The notes below the pieces were generated by a model that did no database searches, was not told the origin of the DNA, and was given only the letters and a program-made list of their open reading frames with translations. Below are positions 55,661-64,000 of a DNA stretch of 64,000 nucleotides, one piece after another; positions within the stretch are counted from its first letter, which is position 1, and each line of letters starts with the position of its first letter. A program made the translations under genes and the position numbers. Origin of the DNA: Sphingomonas sp. Ag1 (lineage in GTDB: Bacteria > Pseudomonadota > Alphaproteobacteria > Sphingomonadales > Sphingomonadaceae). The DNA lies in contig NZ_LAZX01000086.1 of assembly GCF_000980895.1 (NCBI RefSeq), positions 53,719-117,718 of the forward strand, written 5' to 3'.

Positions 55661-58408
55661 ATGACCATGCGCATGCTGATCGACGCACGCCACCGGGAGG
55701 AAACCCGCGTGGCCGTCGTCAAGGGAAATCGCATCGAAGAATTTGATTTCGAGAGTGCCGAGCGCAAGCAGCTCAAGGGGAATATCTATCTGGCCAAGGT
55801 GACGCGCGTTGAGCCGTCGCTGCAGGCGGCATTCGTCGATTACGGCGGCAACCGCCACGGCTTCCTCGCCTTCTCCGAAATCCATCCCGATTATTACCAG
55901 ATCCCCAAGGAGGATCGCGAGGCGCTGCTGCGCGAGGAGGCGGAGCATGCCGCCGAGGAAGCGAAGCTGCGCGCCGAGCAGGAAGCGGCCGAGGATGATG
56001 ACGGCGACATCCATGACGATGTCGACGATGCGCATGGCGACGACGCCGGCGATCTCGACGCCGTCGAGGGCGAGGAGGGCGAAGGCGCCCCGGCCCCGAC
56101 CACCGGCATCAACGACGATCAGGTCGAGGCACTGCGCCAGCGCCGCATGAACCTGCGCCGCCGCTACAAGATTCAGGACGTGATCCGCCGCCGCCAGGTG
56201 CTGCTGGTCCAGGTCGTGAAGGAAGAGCGCGGCAACAAGGGCGCGGCGCTGACCACCTATCTGTCGCTCGCCGGCCGTTATTGCGTGCTGATGCCCAACA
56301 CGTCGCACGGCGGCGGCATCAGCCGGAAGATCAGCAACTCGTCCGATCGCAAGCGCCTGAAGTCGATCATGGCCGAGCTCGAGCTGCCGCCCTCGATGGG
56401 CTGCATCGTGCGCACCGCGGGCCTCAGCCGCACCCGCACCGAGATCAAGCGCGACTTCGATTACCTCGCCCGCCTGTGGGACGGGATCCGCGAAAAGACG
56501 CTGACCAGCGCGGCCCCCGCGCTGATCTATGGCGACAGCGATCTCATCAAGCGCGCGATCCGCGACATCTACAACAAGGACATCGACGAGGTCATCGTCG
56601 AGGGCAACGACGGCTATCGCCAGGCGAAGGAATTCATGCGCCTGCTGATGCCCAGCCACGCGAAGCGGGTGAGGCATTACAGCGATCCCATTCCGCTGTT
56701 CCAGCGCTGCCATGTCGAGGATCAGCTCGCCGCCATGTACCACCCGGTGGTGCAGCTGAAGTCGGGTGGCTACCTCGTCATCAACCCGACCGAGGCTTTG
56801 GTCTCGATCGACATCAACTCCGGCCGTTCGACGCGCGAGCACAATATCGAGCAGACGGCGACCGCGACCAACCTTGAGGCGGCGCAGGAAATCGCCCGCC
56901 AGCTGCGCCTGCGCGACATGGCCGGCCTCGTCGTCATCGACTTCATCGACATGGACAACAATTCCAATGTCCGGAAGGTCGAGAAGGCGATGAAGGAGGC
57001 GCTGAAGAACGATCGCGCCCGCATCCAGGTTGGCCGCATCTCCAGCTTCGGCCTGATGGAAATGAGCCGCCAGCGCCTGCGCACCGGCGTGCTCGAAGCG
57101 TCGACCCGCCCCTGCCCGCATTGCGAAGGCACCGGCCTCGTCCGCACCGCGTCGTCGGCCGGCCTCAGCGCGCTTCGCCTGATCGAGGACGAGGCCGCAC
57201 GCGGCCGCGGCTCGATCCTGACGCTGCGCGCCAGCGTCGAGGCGGCGGTGTACGTGCTCAACCGCAAGCGCGCCGACATTGCCGAGATCGAGGATCGCTA
57301 CGGCGTGACGGTCGAGATCCTGCCCGACGGCGAGCAGGAAGGCGCCCGCATGGAGGTCATCGCCTCCGGCCCGCCGCCGGCCTATGCGCCTAAGTTCGAT
57401 CCCCCCGTCGAGGAAATCGAGGAGGATATCCCCGAGGAGATCGAGGAAGAGGAAGACGAGGTGCTCGTCGAGGACGAGGCGCCGCGCTCCTCGGAAGATC
57501 GTGGCGATGAACCGCGCGAGGGTGGTCGCAAGCGCCGCCGCCGCCGTGGTCGCCGCGGCCGCTCGGGTGGCGAAGGCGGCGAACATGCCGAGGGCGCCGA
57601 CGAGGCGATCGAGGTGCCTGCCTCCAACGCCGACCTTGCCGAAGACGAGCCGGTCGAGGCGGATGACGAGGGCGAGGCCTTCGAGGCAGCCGCTGAGACG
57701 TCGCACGATGGCGAGGGCGAGGGTGGACGCCGCCGCCGCAACCGTCGTGGACGTCGCCGTCGCCGTGAGAATGGTGATGGCCAGCATGCCGGTGCCGAAA
57801 ACGGCGACCAGCAGGACGCCGCGTCGGTCGAGGCTCCGGTAGCGACCGAGGAAGCACCGGAAGAGGCGCCCGCCGTCGTCGAGGCAGCGCCAGTCGCGGT
57901 CGAGCCTGAGCAGCCCGTCGCTGAGCCCGCGCCCAAGACGCGCCGTCGTCCACGCGCGAAGAAGGCCATCGAGGCACCGGTCGAGGTCGCACCGGCCGCG
58001 GAAGACGCCGCACCGATCCCGACCCCGGGCATCGAGGCGATCGCGCCGGCCGCCGAAGAGGCTGCGCCCGCGGAAGAGGCACCGGCCAAGCCGAAGCGCA
58101 CCCGCCGCAAGAAGGCCGATGCCGCGGCACCAGCCGCCGACGCTGCCGAAGCGGCACCGGCCGGGGCCCCGGCTGCCGAAGAGGCGCCGGCCAAGCCGAA
58201 GCGCACCCGCCGCAAGAAGGCCGATGTGCCGGTCGTGGACGTGCCCTCCGCCGATCTGCCGCCGCCGCAGGCGACCGAGGAAGCCGCCGTTCCGGGCAGC
58301 GGCCCGGATGGCGCAGCGCCGGCCGACGAGGCTGCCGAGGGCAACGAAGAGTCCGCCGCTGAGGCAACGCCGCGGCGTGGCTGGTGGCAGCGCACCTTCG
58401 GCGCATGA
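55661..58408 (+). CDS. rne: ribonuclease E
   Basis: A 915-residue RNase E. The catalytic half has an S1 domain, interrupted by an acidic insertion (about 95-150) as in other alphaproteobacteria, a DNase I-like active site (LVVIDFIDMDNNSNVRK) and the Zn-link CPHCEGTG. The C-terminal half is a disordered scaffold with basic tracts (RKRRRRRGRRGR, RRRRNRRGRRRRR) for RNA and degradosome binding, and two copies of AKPKRTRRKKAD. It begins a plus-strand series with an M48 peptidase and DsbA. Degrades mRNA and processes rRNA. Confidence 0.97.
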   Translation: MTMRMLIDARHREETRVAVVKGNRIEEFDFESAERKQLKGNIYLAKVTRVEPSLQAAFVDYGGNRHGFLAFSEIHPDYYQIPKEDREALLREEAEHAAEEAKLRAEQEAAEDDDGDIHDDVDDAHGDDAGDLDAVEGEEGEGAPAPTTGINDDQVEALRQRRMNLRRRYKIQDVIRRRQVLLVQVVKEERGNKGAALTTYLSLAGRYCVLMPNTSHGGGISRKISNSSDRKRLKSIMAELELPPSMGCIVRTAGLSRTRTEIKRDFDYLARLWDGIREKTLTSAAPALIYGDSDLIKRAIRDIYNKDIDEVIVEGNDGYRQAKEFMRLLMPSHAKRVRHYSDPIPLFQRCHVEDQLAAMYHPVVQLKSGGYLVINPTEALVSIDINSGRSTREHNIEQTATATNLEAAQEIARQLRLRDMAGLVVIDFIDMDNNSNVRKVEKAMKEALKNDRARIQVGRISSFGLMEMSRQRLRTGVLEASTRPCPHCEGTGLVRTASSAGLSALRLIEDEAARGRGSILTLRASVEAAVYVLNRKRADIAEIEDRYGVTVEILPDGEQEGARMEVIASGPPPAYAPKFDPPVEEIEEDIPEEIEEEEDEVLVEDEAPRSSEDRGDEPREGGRKRRRRRGRRGRSGGEGGEHAEGADEAIEVPASNADLAEDEPVEADDEGEAFEAAAETSHDGEGEGGRRRRNRRGRRRRRENGDGQHAGAENGDQQDAASVEAPVATEEAPEEAPAVVEAAPVAVEPEQPVAEPAPKTRRRPRAKKAIEAPVEVAPAAEDAAPIPTPGIEAIAPAAEEAAPAEEAPAKPKRTRRKKADAAAPAADAAEAAPAGAPAAEEAPAKPKRTRRKKADVPVVDVPSADLPPPQATEEAAVPGSGPDGAAPADEAAEGNEESAAEATPRRGWWQRTFGA
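58082..58226 (+). repeat. rne: 105-bp-spaced direct repeat inside rne
   Basis: About 40 bases at 58082-58121 recur at 58187-58226, coding APAKPKRTRRKKAD twice. The copies are nearly identical and separated by an Ala-rich linker. A recent in-frame duplication in the scaffold half of RNase E is likely. Confidence 0.8.
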
Positions 58409-58427
58409 CGATCGGGTGAGGACAGTG

Positions 58428-59903
58428 ATGCGCCGGGCTTCAGCGATGGTTCAGACGCCATCGGCATGGGTCCGGCGCATGGCTGTTCCTACCCAGCAAC
58501 AGGCTGGGGGCGGCGACGCGACCGCGCGTCGCGCTCCCGCCCCGCGGCGCCTGTCTGCCCTTCGGCTCGCCGCCGCTGCCACGCTTGCCTGCATGGTGCT
58601 GGCACAGCCGGCTCAGGCGCAGTCGATCCTGCGCGACGCCGAAACCGAATCGCTCCTGCATGACATGACGGCGCCGCTGGTCACCGCCGCGGGCCTGTCG
58701 CCGAGCGACGTTCGCGTCGTCCTGGTCAACGACGATTCGATCAACGCCTTCGTTGCCGGGGGCCAGATCGTCTATGTCCACTCCGGCACGCTGCAGGCGG
58801 CAAAGACTGCCAACGAAGTGCAAGGCGTCATCGCGCACGAACTGGGCCACATCACCGGCGGGCACGTCACGCTCGCCGGCCGCGGCTATCAGGAAGCGAC
58901 CGGCATCACGATCCTGTCGATGGTGCTCGGCCTTGCGGCAATGGCGGCGGGCGCGGGCGAGGCTGGCGCCGGGCTCCTCGCCGCTGGCCAGCAGGCCGCC
59001 GTCGGCAAATACCTGTCCTTCTCGCGCCAGCAGGAAGCGTCCACCGACGCCGCCGGCGTCAAATACCTCAACGGCGCCGGCATCAGCGGCAAGGGGTATC
59101 TCAACTTCTTCAAGACGATGCAGCAGCTCGAATATCGCTACGGCATCACGCGCAAGGTTGAGTATATGCTCAGCCACCCGGTCTCGTCGGAGCGTATCGC
59201 CGCCATCTCCGAATCGCTGCAGGCGTCGCCCGCCTGGAACAAGCCGCTCAACCAGGATTGGGAGGAACGGTTCAAGCGGGTGCAGGCAAAGCTCGACGGC
59301 TATCTCCTGCCGCCCGCCCAAGCGCTGCAGAAATATCCGGAGAGCAACCAGACCATCTACGCCCATTATGCGCGCGCCTATGCCTATCATCGCGGCGGCT
59401 TCCCCGAGAAGGCTGATGCGGAGGCGGATGCACTGGTGCAGGCAAAGCCGACCGATCCCTATTTCCTCGAGATCAAGGGCCAGATCCTGCTCGAGGCGGG
59501 CAAGCCGACCGAGGCGCTGGCCCCGCTGCGCGCCGCCACCGAAGGCTCGCGCACCAATCCGCTGATCGCCACCACCTTCGGCCACGCGCTGATCGCGACC
59601 GAGGACAAGGCCAATTACGACGAGGCGAAGAAGGTGCTGCGCATCGCGGTCGCGCGCGACGATCAGAACCCCTTCGCGTGGCAGCAGCTCGGCACCGTCT
59701 ATGACCGCATGGGCGATCCCGCCCGCGCCGCCCTCGCCACCGCCGAACGCGCCAGCATGATGGGCGACGCCCGGACGGCCGCGATCAGCGCCGGCTATGC
59801 GATGGGCGGCATTCCCCAGAACACGCCGGACTGGATCCGGGCACAGGATATCTCGATGACCTCTCAGCACGCACTCGAAGACGGCAAGAAGAAGCGTCGA
59901 TGA
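58428..59903 (+). CDS. M48 family metallopeptidase (BepA-like) with TPRs
   Basis: A 491-residue exported protease: signal peptide (LAAAATLACMVLAQPAQA), M48 domain with HELGH at 137-141 and a second zinc ligand further on (ASTDAAGV), then helical TPR-like repeats (AYAYHRGGFPEKADAEADAL, LEIKGQILLEAGKPTEAL). BepA/YfgC family proteases maintain outer-membrane protein assembly in the periplasm. The start is the first Met with GAGGA upstream; later Mets (MVQTP, MAVPT) are possible. Overlaps dsbA start by 4 bases. Confidence 0.9.
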   Translation: MRRASAMVQTPSAWVRRMAVPTQQQAGGGDATARRAPAPRRLSALRLAAAATLACMVLAQPAQAQSILRDAETESLLHDMTAPLVTAAGLSPSDVRVVLVNDDSINAFVAGGQIVYVHSGTLQAAKTANEVQGVIAHELGHITGGHVTLAGRGYQEATGITILSMVLGLAAMAAGAGEAGAGLLAAGQQAAVGKYLSFSRQQEASTDAAGVKYLNGAGISGKGYLNFFKTMQQLEYRYGITRKVEYMLSHPVSSERIAAISESLQASPAWNKPLNQDWEERFKRVQAKLDGYLLPPAQALQKYPESNQTIYAHYARAYAYHRGGFPEKADAEADALVQAKPTDPYFLEIKGQILLEAGKPTEALAPLRAATEGSRTNPLIATTFGHALIATEDKANYDEAKKVLRIAVARDDQNPFAWQQLGTVYDRMGDPARAALATAERASMMGDARTAAISAGYAMGGIPQNTPDWIRAQDISMTSQHALEDGKKKRR

Positions 59904-60622
59904 ACCGCCTTCAATTGCTGCTTCTCGTGGTGCTCGGCGCCGCTTTCGGCGCGGGCGGCATGTGGCTCGCCGAACGGGCCGCTCCCGGCGAACTCTCCGG
60001 CGCTGACCGCAGCCGGGTCGAACAGATCGTGCGCGACTATGTGCTCGCCAACCCGGAAATCATCCCCCAGGCCATGCAGCGCCTGCAGGAACGCGAAGGC
60101 GAAAAGGCGATCGCGGCCGATCGCTCGCGCATCGAGACGCCGTACAAGGGCGCCGTGATGGGCAATCCCGATGGCGACGTCACGCTGGTCGAATTCTTCG
60201 ACTACAATTGCGGTTACTGCCGCGCGAGCCTTCCGATCATCGAACAATTGATCGAACGCGATCCGAAGGTGCGGGTCGTTTTCCGCGAGCTTCCCATTCT
60301 GGCCGAGGAAAGCCGGGATGCGGCCAGAGCATCGCTGGCGGCGGCCGCACAGGGCCGGTTCGTGCCGTTCCACAATGCACTTTATGCCGCCGGGCCGGTC
60401 ACCGCCGACAGCATCGCCGCGGCGGCACGCACGGCCGGCGTCGACCTCGGCAAGATCCCGGACGACGCCGATACCGAGATCGCCGGCAACATCGGCCTTG
60501 CGACAAAGCTCGGCATTTCCGGCACCCCGGCCTGGGTGGTGGGCGACCGCGTCCTGTCCGGAGCGCTGCCGCTCGACCGCCTGCAGGACGCCGTCGCCGC
60601 GGCCCGCGCGCGCGGAAAATAG
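59900..60622 (+). CDS. DsbA family thioredoxin-like oxidoreductase
   Basis: A 240-residue protein with an N-terminal anchor or signal (LQLLLLVVLGAAFGAGGMW), then a thioredoxin-fold domain with C104-G-Y-C107 (FDYNCGYCRAS), a cis-Pro loop SGTPAWVVG. The CGYC site suggests periplasmic oxidase or isomerase activity (ScsC/BcfH-like). Its ATG overlaps the M48 stop as ATGA, so it is co-translated with that periplasmic protease. Confidence 0.92.
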   Translation: MNRLQLLLLVVLGAAFGAGGMWLAERAAPGELSGADRSRVEQIVRDYVLANPEIIPQAMQRLQEREGEKAIAADRSRIETPYKGAVMGNPDGDVTLVEFFDYNCGYCRASLPIIEQLIERDPKVRVVFRELPILAEESRDAARASLAAAAQGRFVPFHNALYAAGPVTADSIAAAARTAGVDLGKIPDDADTEIAGNIGLATKLGISGTPAWVVGDRVLSGALPLDRLQDAVAAARARGK

Positions 60623-60632
60623 CCGAAGCGGC

Positions 60633-61313
60633 CTACCGCGTGCGGCGCTGTTGCGGCGCCGCTCGCCGGACGGCGGCATGATGGACCGCCCGCTGCACCA
60701 GAAACGTCAGATCCTCGCGATCGATGTCATAGGTTTCGCTCAGATCCTCCAGCGCGCGGTCGACATCCTCCCGGTCCGGCGCGCCATGCTGGACGACCGC
60801 CGGCGGCCGGTGCGGGTAGGAATGACCGGAAAAGCGGTGAAAGGCGACGGCCGCCAGCGTCAGCAGCACCGCATTCAACCCCACCGGCACCACGGCGAAC
60901 CAATATCCGGTGGACAGCACCACGGGGCCACCCACCACCGCGGTCAGGGCGGCCGCGCCGCCAGGCGGGTGTAGGCAGCGGCACAGCGACATGATCAGGA
61001 TCGCGCCGCCCACCGCCACCCCGGCGGCCAGCGCCACATCGGGGATCAGCTTGGCCGCCGTGACGCCGACGAACGCTGAGATGGTGTTGCCGCCAATCAC
61101 CGGCCATGGCTGCGCCAGCGGGCTCGCCGGGACCGCGAACACCAGCACCGCTGCCGCGCCCATCGGGGCGACCAGCCAGGGGCTCAGGCCGACCGGGTGA
61201 AGCAGCGCAAGCGCCAGCGCCCCGGTTAGCCCGATGCCGATCACGCCGCCGGCGCTCGCCACCAAACGGTCGCGCAATGTCCCACCGGCAAGGATTGCGT
61301 GGAAGATCGCCAT
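60633..61313 (-). CDS. HPP family membrane protein
   Basis: A 226-residue protein with four to five membrane segments. The HPP family signature sits in LCRCLHPPGGAAALTAVVGG. The family is a putative nitrite/anion transporter in plants; bacterial role unknown. The C-terminal about 60 residues are hydrophilic (DREDVDRALEDLSETYDIDREDLTF). It starts 5 bases after the DUF885 stop, so probably co-transcribed with it. Confidence 0.87.
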   Translation of the reverse strand: MAIFHAILAGGTLRDRLVASAGGVIGIGLTGALALALLHPVGLSPWLVAPMGAAAVLVFAVPASPLAQPWPVIGGNTISAFVGVTAAKLIPDVALAAGVAVGGAILIMSLCRCLHPPGGAAALTAVVGGPVVLSTGYWFAVVPVGLNAVLLTLAAVAFHRFSGHSYPHRPPAVVQHGAPDREDVDRALEDLSETYDIDREDLTFLVQRAVHHAAVRRAAPQQRRTR

Positions 61314-61318
61314 CCCGG

Positions 61319-63139
61319 TCAGCGCTGGCTGGCGATCCAGTCGGCGACTTTGCGCTCCAGCACCGGCATGGGCAGCGCGCCGGTATCCAGCAGCGTCGCG
61401 TGGAAGCCGCGCGGGTCGAACTTCGCACCCAGCTTCTGCTTCGCGTCCGCCTTCAGCCGCAACATCGTCAGCTGCCCGATCTTGTACGCAAGCGCCTGTC
61501 CGGGGATCGCGATGTACCGCTCGACCTCTGCCGTCGCGTCGCTCTCCGGCATCGGCGAATTGTCGATCATGTAGCGGATCGCCTGCTCGCGCGTCCAACC
61601 CTTGGCGTGGATCCCGGTATCGACCACCAGCCGCATCGCGCGCAGCATCTCGTCGTTCAGCCCGCCCATCCGCTGGTAGGGATCGGTCTCGACGCCCAGT
61701 TCGGGATAGAGCGTCTCGGCATAGAGGCCCCAGCCCTCAACAAAGGCCGTGTTGCCACCAAAGCGCATGAAGGCGGGAAGGCTCTCGTTTTCCTGGGCCA
61801 GGCTGATCTGGAAATGGTGACCGGGGACCGCCTCGTGCAGGTACAGCGTCTCCATGCCCCACAGATAACGGTTCGCCAGATCATAAGTGTTGTAATAGAA
61901 GATGCCCGGACGCGAACCGTCGGGCGTCCCCGACTGGTAGGAGCCGGCGGCGGCGGTCTTCTCGCGGAAAGCCGGCACCGGCCGGATGTCGAGCGGCGTT
62001 TCCGGGATCAGCGCGAACTGCTCGCGCACCCGCGCGTCAACCTTCTTGCCGATCTCGGCATAGCCCGCGGCAATCTCTTCCGCCGACTTGGGCTGGAAGC
62101 GCGCATCGGTCCGCAGATGCTGGAAGAATTGCGGAAGGCTGCCCTGAAAACCGGCGTGTTCCTTCTGCTTTTCCATCTCCGCCAGGATCCGCGCGACTTC
62201 GCGCAGGCCCAGCTGATGCACCTCCTCCGCCTTCAGCGGCAGGGTCGTGTTGCTCTCGATCAGATAGTCATAATAAGCGGCGCCACCGGGCAATGCAGAG
62301 GTGCCGATCGTGTCGCGCGCCTTGGGCAGATATTCCTGCTGCAGGAACGCGCGCAGGCGCTGATGGGCCGGGTTCAGCACGTCGCGCACTTGCTTGGCAT
62401 AAGCCGCCGTCAGCCGCGTACGATCCGCCGCGCGCACCGCATCGGGGAACTTGGTCACCGGCTCGTAGAACAAGGATTCTTCGACCGACGGCGCGAGCAG
62501 ATTGTCGAGCTGCCCGATCACATTCTGCACCACCAGGCGCGGCGGCATGATGCCCTGCGCCATGCCCTCGCGGGCACGCACGATCATGCGATCAACCAAC
62601 GCCGCATATTGCGCGTTGCGCTTCAGATTGTTGTCGTAATCCTCGGTCGTCTTGAACGGAGCAGCCCCCTGACCCGAGGCGAATTCCGGGTAGAAGGTCT
62701 GAAAGCCGCGAAAGTGGTTGATCGGCAGGACGTCGCTGATCCGGCGCAAGGCAGGATCAAACGCCTTCAGGTCGCGCGCGCGATCACTTTCGAAAACGTC
62801 GTAGGCAATGCGGTCGACGGCACCCAGCTTGGAACGGTCAACCTTCCGCAGCGCGTTCAGATCGTCGACGAGCGCCTGGCGCTCAGCCTCGTCATAGGCG
62901 CGGGTGTAATAGTCGCCGAGGCGGTCGGCGTAGCGCAGGTCGCCGCGCGAGATTGCTTCGATCGGGTTGCGACGCAACGCCGCCTCGTTGCTCTCCTCGA
63001 ACAAGCGGCGCAGCTTTTCACCTTCCGCCGCCTGTGCAGCGGTGGGCACGGCAGCCCGCGGAGCCGCGGCGGGGCTTGTTTGAGCGATGGCGAGCGTGGG
63101 GATAGCGACAGACAGCAGGAGCGGGAGGACGAGGCGCAA
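61319..63139 (-). CDS. DUF885 family exported metallopeptidase
   Basis: A 606-residue protein with signal peptide (MRLVLPLLLSVAIPTLAIAQ) and a DUF885 domain. The zinc motif is LHEAVPGHHFQ near residue 430, with a downstream Glu in FVEGWGLYAETL. These are periplasmic or outer-membrane-associated peptidases of the M3/M32-like clan; substrate unknown. Operon head with the HPP gene. Confidence 0.92.
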   Translation of the reverse strand: MRLVLPLLLSVAIPTLAIAQTSPAAAPRAAVPTAAQAAEGEKLRRLFEESNEAALRRNPIEAISRGDLRYADRLGDYYTRAYDEAERQALVDDLNALRKVDRSKLGAVDRIAYDVFESDRARDLKAFDPALRRISDVLPINHFRGFQTFYPEFASGQGAAPFKTTEDYDNNLKRNAQYAALVDRMIVRAREGMAQGIMPPRLVVQNVIGQLDNLLAPSVEESLFYEPVTKFPDAVRAADRTRLTAAYAKQVRDVLNPAHQRLRAFLQQEYLPKARDTIGTSALPGGAAYYDYLIESNTTLPLKAEEVHQLGLREVARILAEMEKQKEHAGFQGSLPQFFQHLRTDARFQPKSAEEIAAGYAEIGKKVDARVREQFALIPETPLDIRPVPAFREKTAAAGSYQSGTPDGSRPGIFYYNTYDLANRYLWGMETLYLHEAVPGHHFQISLAQENESLPAFMRFGGNTAFVEGWGLYAETLYPELGVETDPYQRMGGLNDEMLRAMRLVVDTGIHAKGWTREQAIRYMIDNSPMPESDATAEVERYIAIPGQALAYKIGQLTMLRLKADAKQKLGAKFDPRGFHATLLDTGALPMPVLERKVADWIASQR

Positions 63140-63360
63140 CAGACGACCTTTCGATGGGGCTGCGCGTCACCTAGAGCCTGTCCCCCCACCGCGGCAATGG
63201 TCGCGGGTCATACAATCGCTCGCATCGCCGGATCCGGGGATCGCCTCCCGATTCTCGGGGGAAGATATGGCGGGACCCAGGCAGAACGGCCCGCTCGTCG
63301 CTCCCCTCATCCGGAGCGCCATCTGAGTCGTACGCCGCATCGCGGGGGAAGGCGCAAACG

Positions 63361-63393
63361 AAAATGGGCCGCCCGGTTGCCCCGGACGGCCCT
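63361..63393 (-). terminator. intrinsic terminator of the cold-shock gene
   Basis: On the minus strand GGGCCGTCCGG, a short loop and CCGGGCGGCCC are followed by ATTTT. It starts about 28 bases after the cold-shock stop codon. Confidence 0.8.
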
Positions 63394-63420
63394 TCCCTCT
63401 CCTATGGCAGAAGCGGGGTG

Positions 63421-64000
63421 TTAGCTCGACGTCGACAGGTTGACCGCTGCATACTTGCCGCGACGATCGACTTCGATCTCGAACGACAGGCGATCGCCTT
63501 CGTTCAGGCTCGACATGCCGGCACGCTCGACAGCAGAGATGTGCACGAAGGCATCCGGCTGGCCATCATCGCGCTGGATGAAACCGAAGCCCTTCATCGC
63601 GTTGAAGAACTTGACCGTTCCGGTCGCCTTCTCGCCCGTCAGCTGACGCTGCGGGGCGCCAGCGCCGCCGGCACGCGGCGCGCGCTCGGCACCGAAGCCG
63701 CCCTCGCGCGGTGCGCGCTCGGTCACCGGCATCGGCTCGCCCTCGATCTTGAGGTCGGTCGCCGAGATGCGGCCGCCACGATCGACGAGGGTGAAGCCAA
63801 GCGGCTGACCTTCGGCAAGGCCCGACAGGCCGGCCTGCTCGACCGCGGAGATGTGAACGAAGACGTCTTCGCCGCCGTCATCGCGGACCACGAAGCCAAA
63901 GCCCTTCTGCGCGTTGAAGAACTTGACCACGCCGGTACCCTCGCCGACGACCTGCGGCGGCATGCGGTTACCACCGCCAAAGCCGCCACCGCCGCCGCCG
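63421..64000 (-). CDS. two-domain cold-shock protein, 5' end outside the window
   Basis: A CspA-type RNA/DNA chaperone with two cold-shock domains: VVKFFNAQKGFGFVVRDDGGEDVFVHIS and TVKFFNAMKGFGFIQRDDGQPDAFVHIS, joined by a Gly/Arg-rich linker (RAPREGGFGAERAPRAGG). The frame stays open to the right edge, coding a glycine-rich N-terminus (GGGGGGFGGGNR) ahead of an internal Met at 63963, so the start lies beyond the window; the Met is probably internal. Nucleic acid binding helps translation at low temperature or under stress. Confidence 0.93.
   Translation of the reverse strand, partial: GGGGGGFGGGNRMPPQVVGEGTGVVKFFNAQKGFGFVVRDDGGEDVFVHISAVEQAGLSGLAEGQPLGFTLVDRGGRISATDLKIEGEPMPVTERAPREGGFGAERAPRAGGAGAPQRQLTGEKATGTVKFFNAMKGFGFIQRDDGQPDAFVHISAVERAGMSSLNEGDRLSFEIEVDRRGKYAAVNLSTSS

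Noticed and set aside
55384..55746. Plus-strand ORF of 120 codons upstream of rne
   Set aside because: Arg/Pro/Ala-rich frame overlapping the rne start; no domain, and the rne start is clear.
55658..57787. 709-codon minus-strand frame opposite rne
   Set aside because: Shadow of rne; Leu/Ala/Val-rich sequence with no conserved motif.

Overview
This 64 kb window is GC-rich, gene-dense bacterial chromosome. The gene content points to an alphaproteobacterium of the Sphingomonadales: a class I lysyl-tRNA synthetase, a CarD/FdxA/S4/SUV3-helicase neighbourhood, a CrtZ carotenoid hydroxylase, RNase E with an acidic insertion in its S1 domain, head-GIN proteins, and a TIGR03013-type (XrtA/PEP-CTERM-associated) sugar transferase. 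This assignment is by recognition of families and gene order, not by a database search. I see no insertion sequence, prophage, CRISPR array, rRNA or tRNA; the region reads as core chromosome.

Layout. 0-12.4 kb: ABC ATPase, zinc-finger protein, a phased DnaA-box array in front of tldD, crtZ-pilZ, lysK, a SRAP protein, a DMT transporter and a DNA ligase on the minus strand, then a phosphoesterase, a ParD-like/methionine aminopeptidase pair, and the TMEM165-like/dps/DUF1328 group. 12.6-20.4 kb: rpmG, two head-GIN (DUF2807) envelope proteins, carD, fdxA, an S4 protein, a SUV3-like helicase, and an M23 peptidase. 20.4-24 kb: MATE exporter and CIRCE-controlled groES-groEL. 24-34 kb: EamA transporter, Uup-type ABC-F, and a minus-strand operon (sugar transferase, sigma-54 activator with a degenerate receiver, TPR protein, DUF815 ATPase) divergent from a mannose-1-phosphate guanylyltransferase. 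34-42.6 kb: GntR regulator, homoserine dehydrogenase, PspC protein, a GT4/GH130 pair, queF, sseA-metC. 42.6-55.2 kb: the minus-strand run thyA-smORF-folA-ribF-ileS-lspA-DUF3035, then (beyond a plus-strand RadC-like gene) amidase-mrcA-prfB-methyltransferase. 55.6-64 kb: rne, an M48 peptidase and a DsbA-like oxidoreductase, then DUF885 peptidase-HPP protein and a two-domain cold-shock protein cut by the window end.

Functional themes are translation and RNA processing (lysK, ileS, prfB, rne, helicase, map, rpmG), one-carbon/thymidylate metabolism (thyA-folA), sulfur amino acids (hom, sseA, metC), cell wall and envelope (mrcA, amidase, M23, lspA, head-GIN proteins), and surface polysaccharide (sugar transferase, manC, GT4/GH130).

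The most striking non-coding signal is a run of about fifteen 11-bp units at 1625-1789, three of which are perfect TTATCCACA DnaA boxes. Other notable items are an 11-bp-spaced direct repeat in front of the ParD-like/MetAP pair, an unlisted 40-codon gene between thyA and folA with a BlaI-like operator, and a four-arm repeat between the amidase gene and rne.
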